From Solanum dulcamara (Eukaryota > Streptophyta > Magnoliopsida > Solanales > Solanaceae): a DNA stretch of 64,000 nucleotides. Below, piece by piece: positions 34,207 through 46,908 of this stretch. Under the pieces are notes generated by a model. That model did no database searches. It was not told the DNA's origin and saw nothing but the letters and a program-made list of their open reading frames with translations. The stretch spans positions 29,340,001 through 29,404,000 of the forward strand of contig NC_077243.1 of assembly GCF_947179165.1 (NCBI RefSeq). Direction: 5' to 3'. Both the position numbers and the translations under genes were made by a program. Numbering within the stretch: the stretch's first letter is position 1; the number at the start of each line of letters is the position of its first letter.

Positions 34207-34889
34207 AAATCTCCGAAAATCTAAATATAATGTTCGAAATAAAGCACACGTTGAAGGATCCCCATGCAATGCGCATATAGTTGAGGAAGCTTCATCATTT
34301 TGTTCACACTACTTTGAGCCTCATGTTTACACAAGGCATAGAAAAGTGCCACGGAATGATGATGGTGGTATAGGTGAACAAGATGGATATGATGGTTACA
34401 CCGATCAAAAGAATTGTTTTATTTAAATGTGAATGGTTTGACCCCACACCAAACGTAGGAATGAAGATTCACTCCCTTGTGGATATCAACCATAGAAGGA
34501 AATTGAAGAAGTATGAACCATTTGTTTTGGCAATGCAAGCGGCTCAAGTGTATTATGCAACTTATCCTAGCTTACGACGTGATAGGAGTGATTGGTGGGC
34601 TGTGTGCAAAACAAAAGCTCGGGGTATTGTGGATATGCCTCCGTCATCTTTATTTTCCCCTCTAGTAGATGTTGCAGAGCCATTCCAATGTGACGAAGAT
34701 GGTTTAAGATTTGATGTGGTGTCCGACAATGAAACTGTTGTCCAGAATGATCCAAATGGTGAATTCATAAACTTAAGAGACGAGGATGATGATTTAGATG
34801 ATGAGACAGAATTTCATGATGAATCAGAATCAGAATCAGAAGATGAAAATGAGAATGAAGAAGCATACTGTGAAAGTGGCAGTGAATAG
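34207..34889 (+). pseudogene. CACTA TNPD-like transposase, 3' exon (DUF4216), internally deleted
   Basis: Starts with NVRNKAHVEGSPCN, EEASSFCSHYFEPHVYTRHR and VPRNDDGG, then loses the region normally between these and DUF4216. After a frame change it reads RIVLFKCEWFDPTPNVGMKI, YEPFVLAMQAAQVYYATYPS and WWAVCKTKARGIVD, ending in a strongly acidic tail (DEDDDLDDE, ESESESEDENENEE) and TAG at 34887-34889. This is the C-terminal part of the TNPD-like protein that cuts transposon ends. Confidence 0.88.
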
Positions 34890-35350
34890 AGTCAAAGAGC
34901 TCCAATCTCTTCAAAATAAGAGTTAGAGTGACTGAAACGTAGTATAAAAGTTGATTTTATTGCAATCAGATTTTATATTTCTTGCTGACAAAGTTCTGAA
35001 ATTTAGATGTCACCGATTTATGTTTCTCTTTTATTGGTATACTTATTTTGTTTTAATAGTTCTCCAGGTTGTTTTGTTTTGAAAAACTATCCCTCACACT
35101 CATTTTGTGATACAAAGCAGACTATTCTAGATCTATGTTTTAAATAGTGATGGAAAAAATTTATTCCTTGAAGTGTTCATATTTTTATCTGTTGTCTAGA
35201 TTAACAAGTTTTGTTTTTTTAACTTTTCAGAGGCATCTTGTTCTTAAAGTGATATATCAACTAATTACCTATTCTTTTTATAATTAGATCAAACCATGAT
35301 TCAAGCATTATGTTATTATTTGATCCACATGTAACCTTGAAATTGCAGAT
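34890..35350 (+). other. Spacer between the two CACTA genes
   Basis: AT-rich, no coding frame. TTGCAG at 35342-35347, just before the next ATG, may be a splice acceptor, so an untranslated first exon may lie here. Confidence 0.5.
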
Positions 35351-38300
35351 ATGGCACCTAGTGGAGGTGGACGAAGCAGATATTCTGGAAAAAGGATAGC
35401 AGATCCCGTGACATCTCCTCTAATGTCGAGTTTCACACCTGATCAAGCACCATCATTGTCTGAACTGTCGATACCAGTTACGCCAAATTCAGTTGCAGTC
35501 AACGTATCAGTACCATCTTCATCTGTGGGGATCGAAACACCTAGAAATAACATTGTATCCACAACTTCGTCAAATACAACTGATGGTACCCGCATCCCAA
35601 TTGAAATCGTCCTAGGACGGTAAGTGTACAACATCGTTTCATTTAAATTGTTTTGCTTCAGACAAGAAAATAAGCTATGTTGATTTTCTTTCCATACTAT
35701 TTTTCTATAAAACTTTTGAAGTTTTGTTGGTTTTCTTAAATTGCATTGACGGCGAATGAATTACAAAATTGAGGTGTTTTTAAATCAATATACAAAATTT
35801 CATTCTTGAAGAAAATATCTGGTTTACTAATGTCTACATTTCTCTTATATAATAAGCCATTGTTCAATGTGGCCACATAATGTGGTGAGGAATCTGATTT
35901 ATAGAATGTGGCAACAGAATGCCCCATATGCAGGTCCCCAGAACTTATGCTCTTGCACTACATGTTTAGGATTGTCTGGCAAAATTATTGTTTAAATTGT
36001 TTTTACTGGTGATCAACTTTTAAGCTATTGTCTTGAGTTAGGACCTCTCAATTTATATAGATGTAGGGCTGTTGTTTTGATGAGAGAAATATAAGATCTA
36101 TATACTTGGTACTGTTTGTTCAAAAAAATAGATAATAAAATGTCCAACCAAATTATTGTGAACTTCAATAAGTAGGGAGTACTTTATTTTGCGAGTTTAA
36201 TTCTTCTTGATATATCCCAGCAATTGCAAATACTCTCATTTATTATTGTTGACTTATACTTTTTCAATTTATGGGTTGCTTTAAACTAGTATGTTTCTTC
36301 TTCTCCCACTGGATCCTATCCTACTAAGGGACTAAGAATTGATAGGAATATGTGAAATCCTCTATAATTTTTCTCTCACTGGATTCTATGTCCGCGTTTG
36401 AGGTACTCATCTGATGAATTATGAAGTTGTTTTCTTCTAATTTGTGAGAAATGTTTGTTTCATAAGTGAGAACATGAACCGCAGAGTATGTTGATTTTCT
36501 TGAGTGACATTTTCAGTTTATGTTGTGCGTGTATTAGTTGTAGATACTCCTTCTATAATGGAATAACACTTCTAAGTTTGGAAATAATATACTTGCGCCT
36601 GTTTTTCTTACGATAATTGTATTCTATTTTTCTCCGACCTTGTAGCTGGTTTTCATGGTAGACATCAACTACATGCTGGTGCATTTTTTAGAATCTCATT
36701 TGATATTAGTATGCGTGGTGTGGTATTTCTTTGATCTCAACAGTCCTCATTTCCTGAAGTTTTTCTTATCTTTTCTAGTATATCATTAGATTTCAGAATA
36801 GAATTTTTTTAATTGTTTCAGATTAAGCTTAGATCTGAATCTATGTATTGAACCCATGCTCAGCATGGGCTCCTCCCAGCTAGTCATTTCAATATTTGCT
36901 AATAGAAGGATCTTATAATCTATATCTAATCCTTGTCTCTTTGATAATACTTTCATAAGTTTCTTAATTTTCTTCCTTACTTCCTCCACCTCTTCAAGCT
37001 CTTTTATTGTCTCTAAGGACACTGATATTACACTCTAGCCACTGCTTGATGCACATAAATAAAATTGAGTATTGAAATAATTACTTTTTATATTTATACA
37101 AGTTTGGATTCGAGTAGCGATGTATCTCGGGCGATCACAAAAATCTTTAAGAAAAAATTGGATCATGAAGGCTATGATTGGAAGTCAGTTACATCAGAGA
37201 TTAAGGACTTCTACTGGAAGGAGTTAAAGGTAAAACTGTACTTTCATTTTTTTTGGTCTATTGATTTTATTATCAAAGTAAAACCGTATAGCTCAAACAA
37301 GAACAAAAGAAAAACATAACTGATGGAAAAAGAACCACTACAGATAGCTAAAAGAAAAACTTAAGTTGCCTCATCTGCTACATCTAGAAAAAGAGAAAAT
37401 ATTTAGTGATACAAGTTCATAGTTTTTTACAATGCAACCAATTTTCTATTGTGATTACTCTTCTGGAACACCTCTTGTATAACTCGTCTAACTATAGCTT
37501 CAGGTCGTCTTTGTGTGCCTTTGAAAACACGTTGATTCCTTTTCATTTTACTATCATTTTATTCATTTAAAATTTCCGTTATATCAATTCATGTGATATT
37601 TTTCTTTGTCTTTTTAAACAGAAGCGATTTCATTGGACAACTGCAAAATGTTCAATACAATACAAGTGTATGTTATCTGAAGCAAGATCCTCAGAGAAGA
37701 AATTTAACGAAAAAATATCCCAAAATCTATTTGGGAGAGTTGGAAGCCTCACTATGATACTGAGGATTTTAAGGCTAAATCTGCACAATGTTCAAAAAAT
37801 CGACTCAGTGAGAAATGTGGTGAAGGGTCTGGTCCCTCACGCCATACTGGAGGCTCCCGGACTAACCGAGAGAATGCAAGACAACTGGTAAAATCATTTT
37901 CATTTTGTCAGGTTATAGTTTCTTCAAAGTTATTCCTTATGTAATAACTTTGATAGATTTGATTTCAATTTTAGGCGATTGTGCTTGGACGACCACCTCA
38001 TCCTTACGAACTTTTGAAGAAGACACATACCAAAAAAATGATGAGTTTGTGGATCTGAAGTCTGAGCGCACATATGTAACGTCAAACAATTGTTGATTAT
38101 CATTGGTAAACTTATCCTACATACAAATTTTAGTTAACTGATGGAAATTTAAGAGCCATAATTCTGTGATTTCTTTGATCTCTAAAATTATTCCTATCAT
38201 TACTACTTGGGAAATTTGGAGAGTAAGATATGGGATAAAGTATGGTACTGAGAAGATGTATGTCAAGAAGTCCATAACCAACATTTCTTTTACTCTAAAT

Positions 38301-39009
38301 GAAGTAGAAAAATGCAATTCCAAAAGATCAACTTGGGACACAATTGGGATGAGATAACTTGTAATTTGGACAGAAACATTAGGCTGAGAAGACTATTTTT
38401 GTACAGTAAATCCAACCTACAGGTACATGTGTCAAAGTAAATGCTAATTGCAGGTGTAGAAATGATAAGTGTGGTGGAGGAGGTATTGTCAGAGACAAAT
38501 ATGATCATCTGATGTCTGTGTTGTATCTTTATAACTGCTAGATGCTTTTTCTTAACATAATATCATATATTTTATTTTTTCAGGATGCTGTAATGTCTAA
38601 GATCACATCTGCATCTCAGCTTATAGATGACTCGGGCGAGTCTCCGACAGTTGATTTTTCAAAGATTTACATGGATGAAGTAGGTGGGGATAAGAAGGCA
38701 TGTATATATGGTCTTGGTTCTCAAGCAGTTTTCTATGAGAACATTGGTTCATCATCTACTTCAACTGTTCAACCTCAAGATCGTGATTTTGATGCTCGAG
38801 TGAAGGAATACGTTCAAGAAATGAAGGAGGAGATGAAGCATGAGATGAGAGAAGAAATAAGACATGAATTGCATGAAGAAATGAAACACAAAATGTAGCT
38901 AGAAATGCAAGAGCAAGTTGATAAGATTCTCCAAGAACGTTTGCCCATCCTGATAGCTGGCCTACCTAAACCACCCACTGGTACACCTCCCACTGATACA
39001 TCACATTAG
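35351..39009 (+). pseudogene. CACTA TNPA/Transposase_24-like gene, five exons
   Basis: Inferred exons: 35351-35619 (MAPSGGGRSRYSGKR..., donor GTAAGT), 37103-37229 ([20 protein letters not shown]), 37622-37887 (FHWTT..., then YDTEDFKAKSAQCSKNRLSE and GSGPSRHTGGSRTNRENARQ), 37975-38075 (LGRPPHPYELLKKTHTKKND) and 38584-39009 (coiled-coil-like KEEMKHEMREEIRHELHEEM tail). This is the plant transposase (Ptta/En/Spm, Transposase_24) family, which binds subterminal repeats. One base is out of frame inside exon 3, and TAG at 38896-38898 cuts off the last 37 codons (LEMQEQVDKILQERLP onwards). Exon limits come from GT/AG plus similarity. Confidence 0.82.
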
Positions 39010-39818
39010 CTTATACATGACTCAACATCAAATAGTGATATGAGTCATTTAATATTTCCAAACTGAAAATAGTTGTTTTTTATTATGTTTTCGGTCTCTT
39101 TAAGATTCGTAAAAGATATTGATTAATATAAATATATAAAGTGAAACTTTACTATCGAATTACCATTTGGTCAGTAATATGGTCATATACATTACCAATC
39201 AATCACTGATCGAATATTAAACATAAATGATATATATTACCAACAAAATAACAATCAGTTAGTAAGCTTCCTAACGAATTACTAATGATCTTTTTTCTGT
39301 TTCCAAAATTACTAATCAATTAGTAACGTAATTTGCCAACGGAATACCAACACATTTTTTTCTTAACTGAAAACTGATTACCAATGCATTCTGGTGAATT
39401 TGCTATTGAACTTACCAACCAAGTTGTTATCTGTTAGATAATTGCAAACGGAATACAAGCAACATTTTTTTAAATTATATTTGCCAACATATCACTAACA
39501 TAATACAATAATGAAGAACCAAAATTACCAACTCTTTTCTCTTCGTTGGTAAACTTACCAACAATATGCCAACCGAAAATTGGTTGGTGAATTTACCAAC
39601 AAAAATTCCAAGGCCACGTTTCAACAATTACCAACAAGTTTTTTATGTATTTACCAACTGATTTTTAGTTGGTAATTTTACCAACTAACTGAAATGGGTT
39701 GGTAAAATTTACCGACGAGCTTTTTCGCAACGAATTAACATTAGTTGGTATTCGGTTGGAAAAATTATTTGCCAACTAATTTAATCAATTTACCGAAGGA
39801 TAATTTTGTTGGCAATTC
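39010..39818 (+). repeat. CACTA 3' subterminal region with TTACCAAC/GTTGGTAA motifs
   Basis: Non-coding. From about 39160 there are many direct and inverted copies of TTACCAAC, TTGGTAA and TTACTAA variants, densest at 39535-39800. Such clusters are the binding sites of TNPA-type proteins in CACTA elements. It is cut at 39818 by copia I, and 17 more bases follow at 54871. Confidence 0.8.
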
Positions 39819-40163
39819 TATTGGAAATGGAAAGGAGAAGAATGAGAAGAAGATCCATTTAGCTTCACTATCCATGAGTAGCAGAAAGAAAAAAGAAGAA
39901 ATAGAAGAAATAGTGAAGTCTTTGATCAGCACTATTCTTTATGCTGAAGCAAGCATGTGTGCAGCACAATATTCAACATAGAAAAGAGTATAATTTGTTA
40001 CATGCTTAGAATACTTTATATAGGATTAAGAAAAGTGTACAACTTGAATATTTTTCTTATGCATTTTCTTTTAATTATTTTGTACAAATATTTGTATAAA
40101 GAGAGAACATAATGATCAATGAAAGGGATCAAAAATTCACCACAAGCTTCCTTTCATTCTACA
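39819..40163 (+). repeat. Copia I 5' LTR
   Basis: 345 bases, starts TATTGGAAATGG (TG mutated to TA) and ends CATTCTACA. A TATA-like TTTATATAGG lies at about 40014-40023. Confidence 0.9.
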
Positions 40164-40175
40164 TGGTATCAGAGC
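40164..40175 (+). other. Copia I primer-binding site (initiator-Met tRNA)
   Basis: TGGTATCAGAGC starts at the first base after the LTR. Confidence 0.93.
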
Positions 40176-40227
40176 AGTGAACTCGATCCATCAAATTTCA
40201 TAATCAAAACATTTCCAATTCTCTAAA

Positions 40228-41450
40228 ATGACAGGAGAAACAAGTAATATCAACTCTGGAAGCAATACTACTAATGTCACTACAGCTGTTGTACATTCCA
40301 ATCACGTCACTGCAACTACTGTGGATTTCAATCACCCCGACTATCTTCATCCATCTGATTCTCCTGGGATGAACCTAATCAGCCCAGTGTTTGATGGAAG
40401 AGGATTTCCAGGGTAGAGGAGATCCATCTTGATAGCACTATCAGTCAAGAAGAAGCCTGGTTTCATCAATGGTGCTTCCAGGATACCAGATCTCACTTCT
40501 TTAGATTTTCCTCAATGGAGCTACTGCAGCGACATGGTGATCTCTTGGCTGTTGAATACACTGTCCAAAGATATTGGAGATAGTGTTATCTACTCCACCA
40601 CTGCCAAAGAGCTTTGGGAGAATCTTGAGCAAAGGTTTGGTAAGTCTAATGGTACCAAGCTTTTTCACCTTGAAAAGGAATTAAACATATTAATTCAAGG
40701 AAATTCTGATATATCGGGCTATTTTACAAAAATGAAGAGGATTTGGGCTGAGCTGGATTCTTTGAATGCAGACATTGTATGCTTTTGTGCTTGCACATGT
40801 GATGGAAAGTCAAAATTAGCAAAATCTTTACAAGATCAAAGGCTGATCCAATTTTTAATGAGTCTAAATGACATCTATGCACAGGCAAGGAGTAACATAC
40901 TGATGATGAAACCCTTGCCAGGGATGGATGTTGCATACTCACTCCTGTTGCAGGATGAAAATTAGAGAGAGATCTATGTGAATGCACAAGTATTCTCTGA
41001 AACATCCCCATTAATGGTAGGAAGTCAAGGGAAGCAAACTTTCAGGAGTGGAAATCAGAATTTCAGGAATGCAAATCAGAAATCTCCTACTTATTCACAG
41101 AAAGTTGCATCTAGCACATAGAGACTTGGTAACAGTCAGCATAAGTTCAAAGTAAGGAGAGTCAAATACAACCCAAATGTGACTTGCACATACTGTCTCA
41201 AGCAAGGGCATGTCATGGATGATTGTTTTAGGTATATTAGTTTCAGTGATGATTTTGAGTTCACCAAAGGGAAGAATACTTTGGTGAAAGGAAATGCAGC
41301 TTTCACAGGAGAAGATTCTCATGAGCTTGGAGAAGGATATATGAGACAAGGAGGCAACAATTCTTATGAGTTTTCCAAAAATGAAATGAATAACTCTTTC
41401 CAGCATTTCAACAAGGGACAGAGAACAGAAATTGCTCAAATGGTCAAGGA
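40228..41450 (+). pseudogene. Copia I gag
   Basis: From ATG at 40228: a copia-type gag with HPSDSPGMNLISPVFDGRGF, a TAG in FPG*RRS (a Trp position), then the long frame 40429-40965 (WSYCSDMVISWLLNTLSKDI, AKELWENLEQRFGKSNGTK). TAG follows at 40963 and another in SST*RLG. A zinc knuckle CTYCLKQGHVMDDC lies near 41185-41226. It formed the particle shell; now broken by at least three stops. Confidence 0.88.
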
Positions 41451-43240
41451 AATGCATATGTCACAATCAGTTTCTCATATAGAAATCAGTGCTAATGCAG
41501 TTGCTGGTACTATTCTAAAATACTCAGGCACATGTTTTTCTGTTTTTAATTCTACAACTTGGATTATTAACTTTGGAGCATCAGAACACATGTGTTTTGA
41601 TGCTTCTTTCTTCTCTTCTATGACTCCTCTCTAGTTTCATTTAAGTATTAGTTCACCTAATTCTTTCAAAGTAACTATCACTCATATAGGTAGCATTTCT
41701 ATTCTACCAAATCTCACTCTAAATAATATTTTGCATGTTCCAATGTTTAGGTATAATTTCCTCTCTGTGCATAGACTTAGTGATCAAATCAAGTGAAATG
41801 TGTTATTCACTTCTAGTCATTGTCTCTTTAAGGACCTTTTAATGAAGAGGGTGGTAGATTTTGGTGAACTTAGAGAAGGATTATATCTCTCGGAGCCTGT
41901 TTTTTCTAAGTCTAGTTTATGTTCTATCAATCAGTCTACGATTTCTCTAGATGGAAGAAATTCCATTTCTACTCCAGTTTCTTTTCTTGTTGTTGCTAAT
42001 GCTATCCCTGATGTAAGCCTATGGCATATTAGACTTGGGCACTTTCCCCTATCAACAATGAAACATTTCAATTTCATCAAGCAGTCCTCTCATTCTAATT
42101 TTATATGTCATGTTTGTCCTCAATCCAAGAAAACTAGATCCTCTTTTCCTATTAGTGCTATAAAAACTAAAGAATTTTTTTATTTGATACATATTGATAC
42201 TTGGGGTCCTTGTAAGAATGCTACTTATAATGGATACAAATATTTTATTACTATAGTAGATAAACTTGGACATATTTGCTGAGTACTAAGAGTAATGATT
42301 TTCGTGTTTTAAAATCTGTCTTGTTTATGGTTGAGAGACAGTTTAACAAGTAAGTTAAGAGCATTAGGTCTGATAATGCTTTGGAACTTGAAAAGGGAAC
42401 TCATGAAGTTGCTTATTTGAAAGAACATGGCATTCTACATCAACGGGGTTGTGTGGCTATCCCACAACAAAATGGGGTAGTACAAAGGAAGCATAGACAT
42501 CTCTTAGAAGTTTCTAGAGGTTTTTTTTTCCAATCACATGTTCCTATGTCTTACTGGGGTGAGTGTGTTCTTACAGCGACACACTTCCAAAGTTTTGAAA
42601 GGAAAAACACCATATGAAATTCTTTTCAATCAGTTACCTTCTTATTCAATTTTAAGAATTTTTGGTTGTCTTTGTTTTTATTCAACTTTCTCTCAAGGAA
42701 GAGGAAAATTTGACCCTAGAGCTACAAAATATGTTTTCCTAGGATATCCACAAGGACAAAAAGGATACAAAGTTGTGGATTTCAAAACTAGAAAAGTATT
42801 TGTTTCTAGGGATGTCATGTTTTATGAAACTAATTTTCCTTTTGCTGAAGGTACTCTTTCACCCTCTCCTATTTTTTCTTCCACTACTCTTTTTTTTATA
42901 CAACCGCAGATTTCTCTCAAGTCATTCCAACTCACCAGAACTCTCCTTCTCATTCACAAACCAGCCCACAATACATTAATTTTAACATCCCTCATCCACA
43001 AGATACAGTCCTTACTCCACCTCCACAAGAACCTATTCTTTCACGTACACCTCCACCAGAACCTACTGCTCCTAGAAGATTAGGGAGGATATCACAAAGA
43101 CTAGGTACTTACATGACTTTGCATGTAATAGTATCTTTCTCGCTAACCTCACTGACTCTTGTTTTTCTTTTCCTCCTCCCACTTCTAGTTTTTATTTCAA
43201 TGCCTTGTCTATGCATAATCAGAAATTTTTTCATTTTCTC
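41451..43240 (+). pseudogene. Copia I protease and integrase
   Basis: The protease site reads WIINFGASEHM (about 41560-41595): the catalytic Asp is replaced by Asn. Pre-integrase WHIRLGHFPLSTMKHF is at about 42020. The integrase core has HIDTWGPCKNATYNGYKYF (about 42190), a frameshift to [13 protein letters not shown] (about 42360), and [16 protein letters not shown] (about 42466), where Gln stands at the catalytic Glu. The integrase C-terminus [12 protein letters not shown]...FGCLCFYS and FVSRDVMFYETNFPF follows in another frame to about 42850. 42850-43240 is a linker without domain. Confidence 0.88.
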
Positions 43241-44473
43241 AACTCTTACTCTGAACCTAGTAGCTATTCTCAAGCTACACTTCAACCTGAGTGGCAAGCT
43301 GTAATGGATGCAGAGATTTCAGCTTTGCAATTAAACAACACTTGGGATATTGTGGAGTTGCCTATCGGAAAAAGAGATCTACCTTGTAAGTGGGTATACA
43401 AGATAAAACTTCTTTCAAATGGATCAATAGAGAGATTTAAGGCTACATTAATAGTGAGGGGGCACATTCAACAGGAAGGATTGACTACAATGAGACTTTT
43501 TCTCCTGTTGTTAAAATGACAACCATTAGGTGTCTCTTGGCAGTAGCAATCAAGAAAAATTGGGCAGTTTCACAATTGGATGTGAATAATGCTTTTTTAC
43601 ATAGGTCTTTGGAAGAAGAAGTTTTCATGAAATTTCCCCCGGGTCTCATTCCTACTTCATCTAATCAAGTTTGTCTACTCAAAAAATCACTATATGGTTT
43701 GAAACAGGCCTGTCGTCAATGGTATTCTAGGCTTGCTAGTGCTCTTATCTATAAAGGTTACACTGCTTCTTTGAATGACTATTTACTATTTTTCAAAACA
43801 TTTGGTGATCTTGTCTCTGTCCTCGCCGTATATGTTGATGACATTTTGCTAACTGGAGATGATCTTACTGAGATTGAGGATATTAATTTTTTTAGATTTG
43901 AAATTTAGAGTAAAATATTTAGGGGAAATCATTTACTTTTTCTCGGTTTAGAGGTTATCAGAGAAAAATAGGAGTTCATCATTACTCAACGAAAGTTTTC
44001 TTTGGATCTAATCAAAGAGTTTAATTGTTCTCGTATTCCCAAAGTTACTTCCTCTTTGGATCCATCTATCAAATTATAAGAAGATGATGACATACCTCTT
44101 CCCGATCCTACAATTTTCAGACATCTAATAGGAAAGATGAACTACTTGAGTCATACTCATCCAGATTTGGCATTCCCTGTGTTGATGCTCAGTCAGTTCA
44201 TGAAAAGACCCTGTCGTTCTCATTTTTTCACAGCTCTTCGTGTGTTAAAATATTTATAGTTGGATCCAGGGCAAGGAATTATTTTATCCTCTGATCCTTC
44301 TATGGACCTTTTAGCTTTTTGTGATGCTGATTGGGGAACCTGTAAGGATACCCAAAGGTTAATCAGTGGCTTTTTCATCACTCTTGGTGGATCTCCGATT
44401 TCATGGAAATTGAATAAGCAAGCTTCGATTTCTCTTTCTCTAGTTGAAGTTGAGTATAGGTCGATGAGGAAAG
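43241..44473 (+). pseudogene. Copia I reverse transcriptase and first part of RNase H
   Basis: RT begins [20 protein letters not shown] (about 43285) and, after a frame change at about 43500, continues [55 protein letters not shown] and the catalytic YVDD in [13 protein letters not shown] (about 43830). Further on, with stops, [20 protein letters not shown] and RNase [35 protein letters not shown] and VEYRSMRK, where gypsy II interrupts; the frame resumes at 54178. Confidence 0.9.
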
Positions 44474-46781
44474 TGTCACACCCCAAGAGGGTACCCTAGA
44501 CGTGGCCGGCACTCGAAAACCATCGCTGACCTTCAAGCTAACCACTTGGTCCAATCACACTTACATTCAGTCACATTTTATTAGCGGAAGACTCAATCAC
44601 ATATCCAATCGACAACTAGTAAGGATAAACTAGTCAAAACGAAGCAATTCAACAATATCCACACTACAGTCTATGAAGCCTCTATCAGCAATCTAGGAGG
44701 TGCCAATTACAGGTCCATGGCTACCACAATTCAAAATAAAGGAAAACTAATCAAAGCAAAAGATAATTTTGGTATCCTCCGAAAACAGGGAGGACTCACC
44801 AAGTAGCTGGAAATGAATAGATCTTTAACGGTGTGCCTGTTGATGACCTCTAGTACCTATCTCTGCATTATAAAATGATGCAGGCCAAATGACGTCAGTA
44901 CGTGGAATGTACGAGTATGTAAAATGGCCGAATGAAACATGCATTAAGGTGGGATCGAATCAACTCAGAATCTCAACTCAGAAGAAGGTACAACTCAATT
45001 AAGATGTCCTAAGTCTAAAACAAATATGATTTAGACAAGACCAATCACATACAATCCAACCAAATCCATCCCAATCCGACTCAGAGTACTATCAAGACCT
45101 ATATGGAAGTTTCTCTTATCCGACAACCATCACTTATGAGCCAGCGATAGTACAACAAGCCGACAATGTTTCCACGTCCGTTCATACCTTGCCAGGGTAA
45201 GAACGAATCAACAAATCATGGATCCATAACAAATCAAGTCCTATTATATCAGGACAGTAATTTAGGAAACATCCGACTTTAACGGTTCAATCCCTTCCTA
45301 TGTTTGGCGATGTAGTTATTGGATTCGAGTTATTACTTACTCTTACCCAATTCAGTGCTCGATACTCCTCTCAAGACTCAATGCTCATAAAACTCTATCC
45401 AATCAATTCAATCTAATCATATCGACCAGTCTCATTTGGACCCTTGTCAATTCATATGTCGAGTGCTTGCTTACTTTACTTTCTATCATCATCTTTGACT
45501 AGAAAGAATGTCTTTCCATAATGTTCTTTTGCCAAATATTATTATTTAATAACTATCCAAGTTTGTCCCATACTAAACCAAACACTTCACGTGAAATTAG
45601 GAATTTAATAATGATAGAATTTAGCTTTTTCTATATTATTAGAATATATCAAAGTGGAAGTATTATATGAATATACTAATAGGAATATAACTTTTTCTTA
45701 AATATAAATTAATTTCATAATGCTAATAGAATTCCATTGAGGCAACAACTTACAGAGATTGGGTTCATGTTGTCCCCATCTTGTTTCTACCAATTTGGAT
45801 CTGTGAAGGTGTTAAATTAATGAAAACACCCTAACCAACATTTCAGTATTCTTTCTATGCTCCATCATTTGTTAATTGAATTGAACTGTAACGTACCAAC
45901 GGATTCCAAGTTAATGCAGCTCAACAATTTAGGATACTCAAATATTTAAGTTTATAATAAAAATATATTTAACAACTCATATCAATCAAACATGAAGCAT
46001 TTATCAATTTCTCAACTTATCAATATCAACATAACAAAATCAAGTTAATAGATGTATGAACTCATTAGGACATAAATCTATCAAGAAAACTCAATTCCTA
46101 TGAAAATTAAATCTCAAAGAAGATGTAGGGAACATGGTGAATTCAATCCATGTTTTTAGTAGCCTTACATACCTTAGTGTAGATTTTGAAGAAACCTTGA
46201 TGTTAGGTTTTCAATGGAAAACTTGAATCCTTGAGTTTGAGAGGATTTTATTGGAGATAATTTAAGAGAGAAAGAGATGAAGATTAGGGTTATTTGGAGA
46301 GGCAAAAGACTGAAATTATGATCCAAAACGCGTCCAGTTATGTATATAGATATTAGGAAATTTTACCAAAATATCCCTACAAAATCTGGAAAATCGGCCA
46401 AAGTTCGCTGCAGGTCCTCTCTATTCGACCAAGCATAACTTTTGACTACGAACTCAAAAAAATACAATCTTGGTGGCGTTGGAAAGAAGACTCAAAGACC
46501 TTTAATTTGATTGGTTGTGGTCCACCAGTTTGTTATATTCAAAGAGATATGGTCATTGGAAGTTGACCCTTATACGAACTCATTCGGAAACTTAGCCGAG
46601 ATGAATTCTTTGGACTTGGCTTGGGTTTAGGGATCCCTTATGACCCTAAATCACATATAATACCCTTAAATTACTTAGGAATTGATCCTAACTCATGCAT
46701 TCACTTTAAAATCATCGAGTACGATCTTATACGTACATGAAGAATGATCCGAATCTTAGCGAAAAATTTTGGGGTGTTACA
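44474..46781 (-). repeat. Gypsy II 3' LTR
   Basis: 2308 bases, TGTCACACCCC to GGGGTGTTACA. It lacks a 28-base AT-rich stretch that is present in the 5' LTR near 53144-53171. Confidence 0.93.
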
Positions 46782-46908
46782 TTATCTCCCCTTTGGGATC
46801 ATTCATCCTCGAATGATGAGTAAACTAAGGATAGACTCGAGGTGCCATTAACAATCAAGGCTTAATCATTCAACCAGTGAAATTCTCAGAAAAAAAATTC
46901 TATTCAAC
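46782..46908 (-). other. Gypsy II polypurine tract and short 3' untranslated region
   Basis: On the minus strand ATCCCAAAGGGGAGATAA directly precedes the 3' LTR. The rest, to the pol stop at 46909, holds an IUPAC-plain AT-rich sequence with no gene. Confidence 0.75.

Noticed and set aside
36786..37022. 78-codon minus-strand frame in the intron of the TNPA-like gene
   Set aside because: Charged low-complexity sequence on the opposite strand of an intron, with no recognised family.
40164..40175. tRNA-Met gene fragments
   Set aside because: The matches are 12-13 bases long and sit beside LTRs: they are primer-binding sites. No full tRNA cloverleaf was found in the window.
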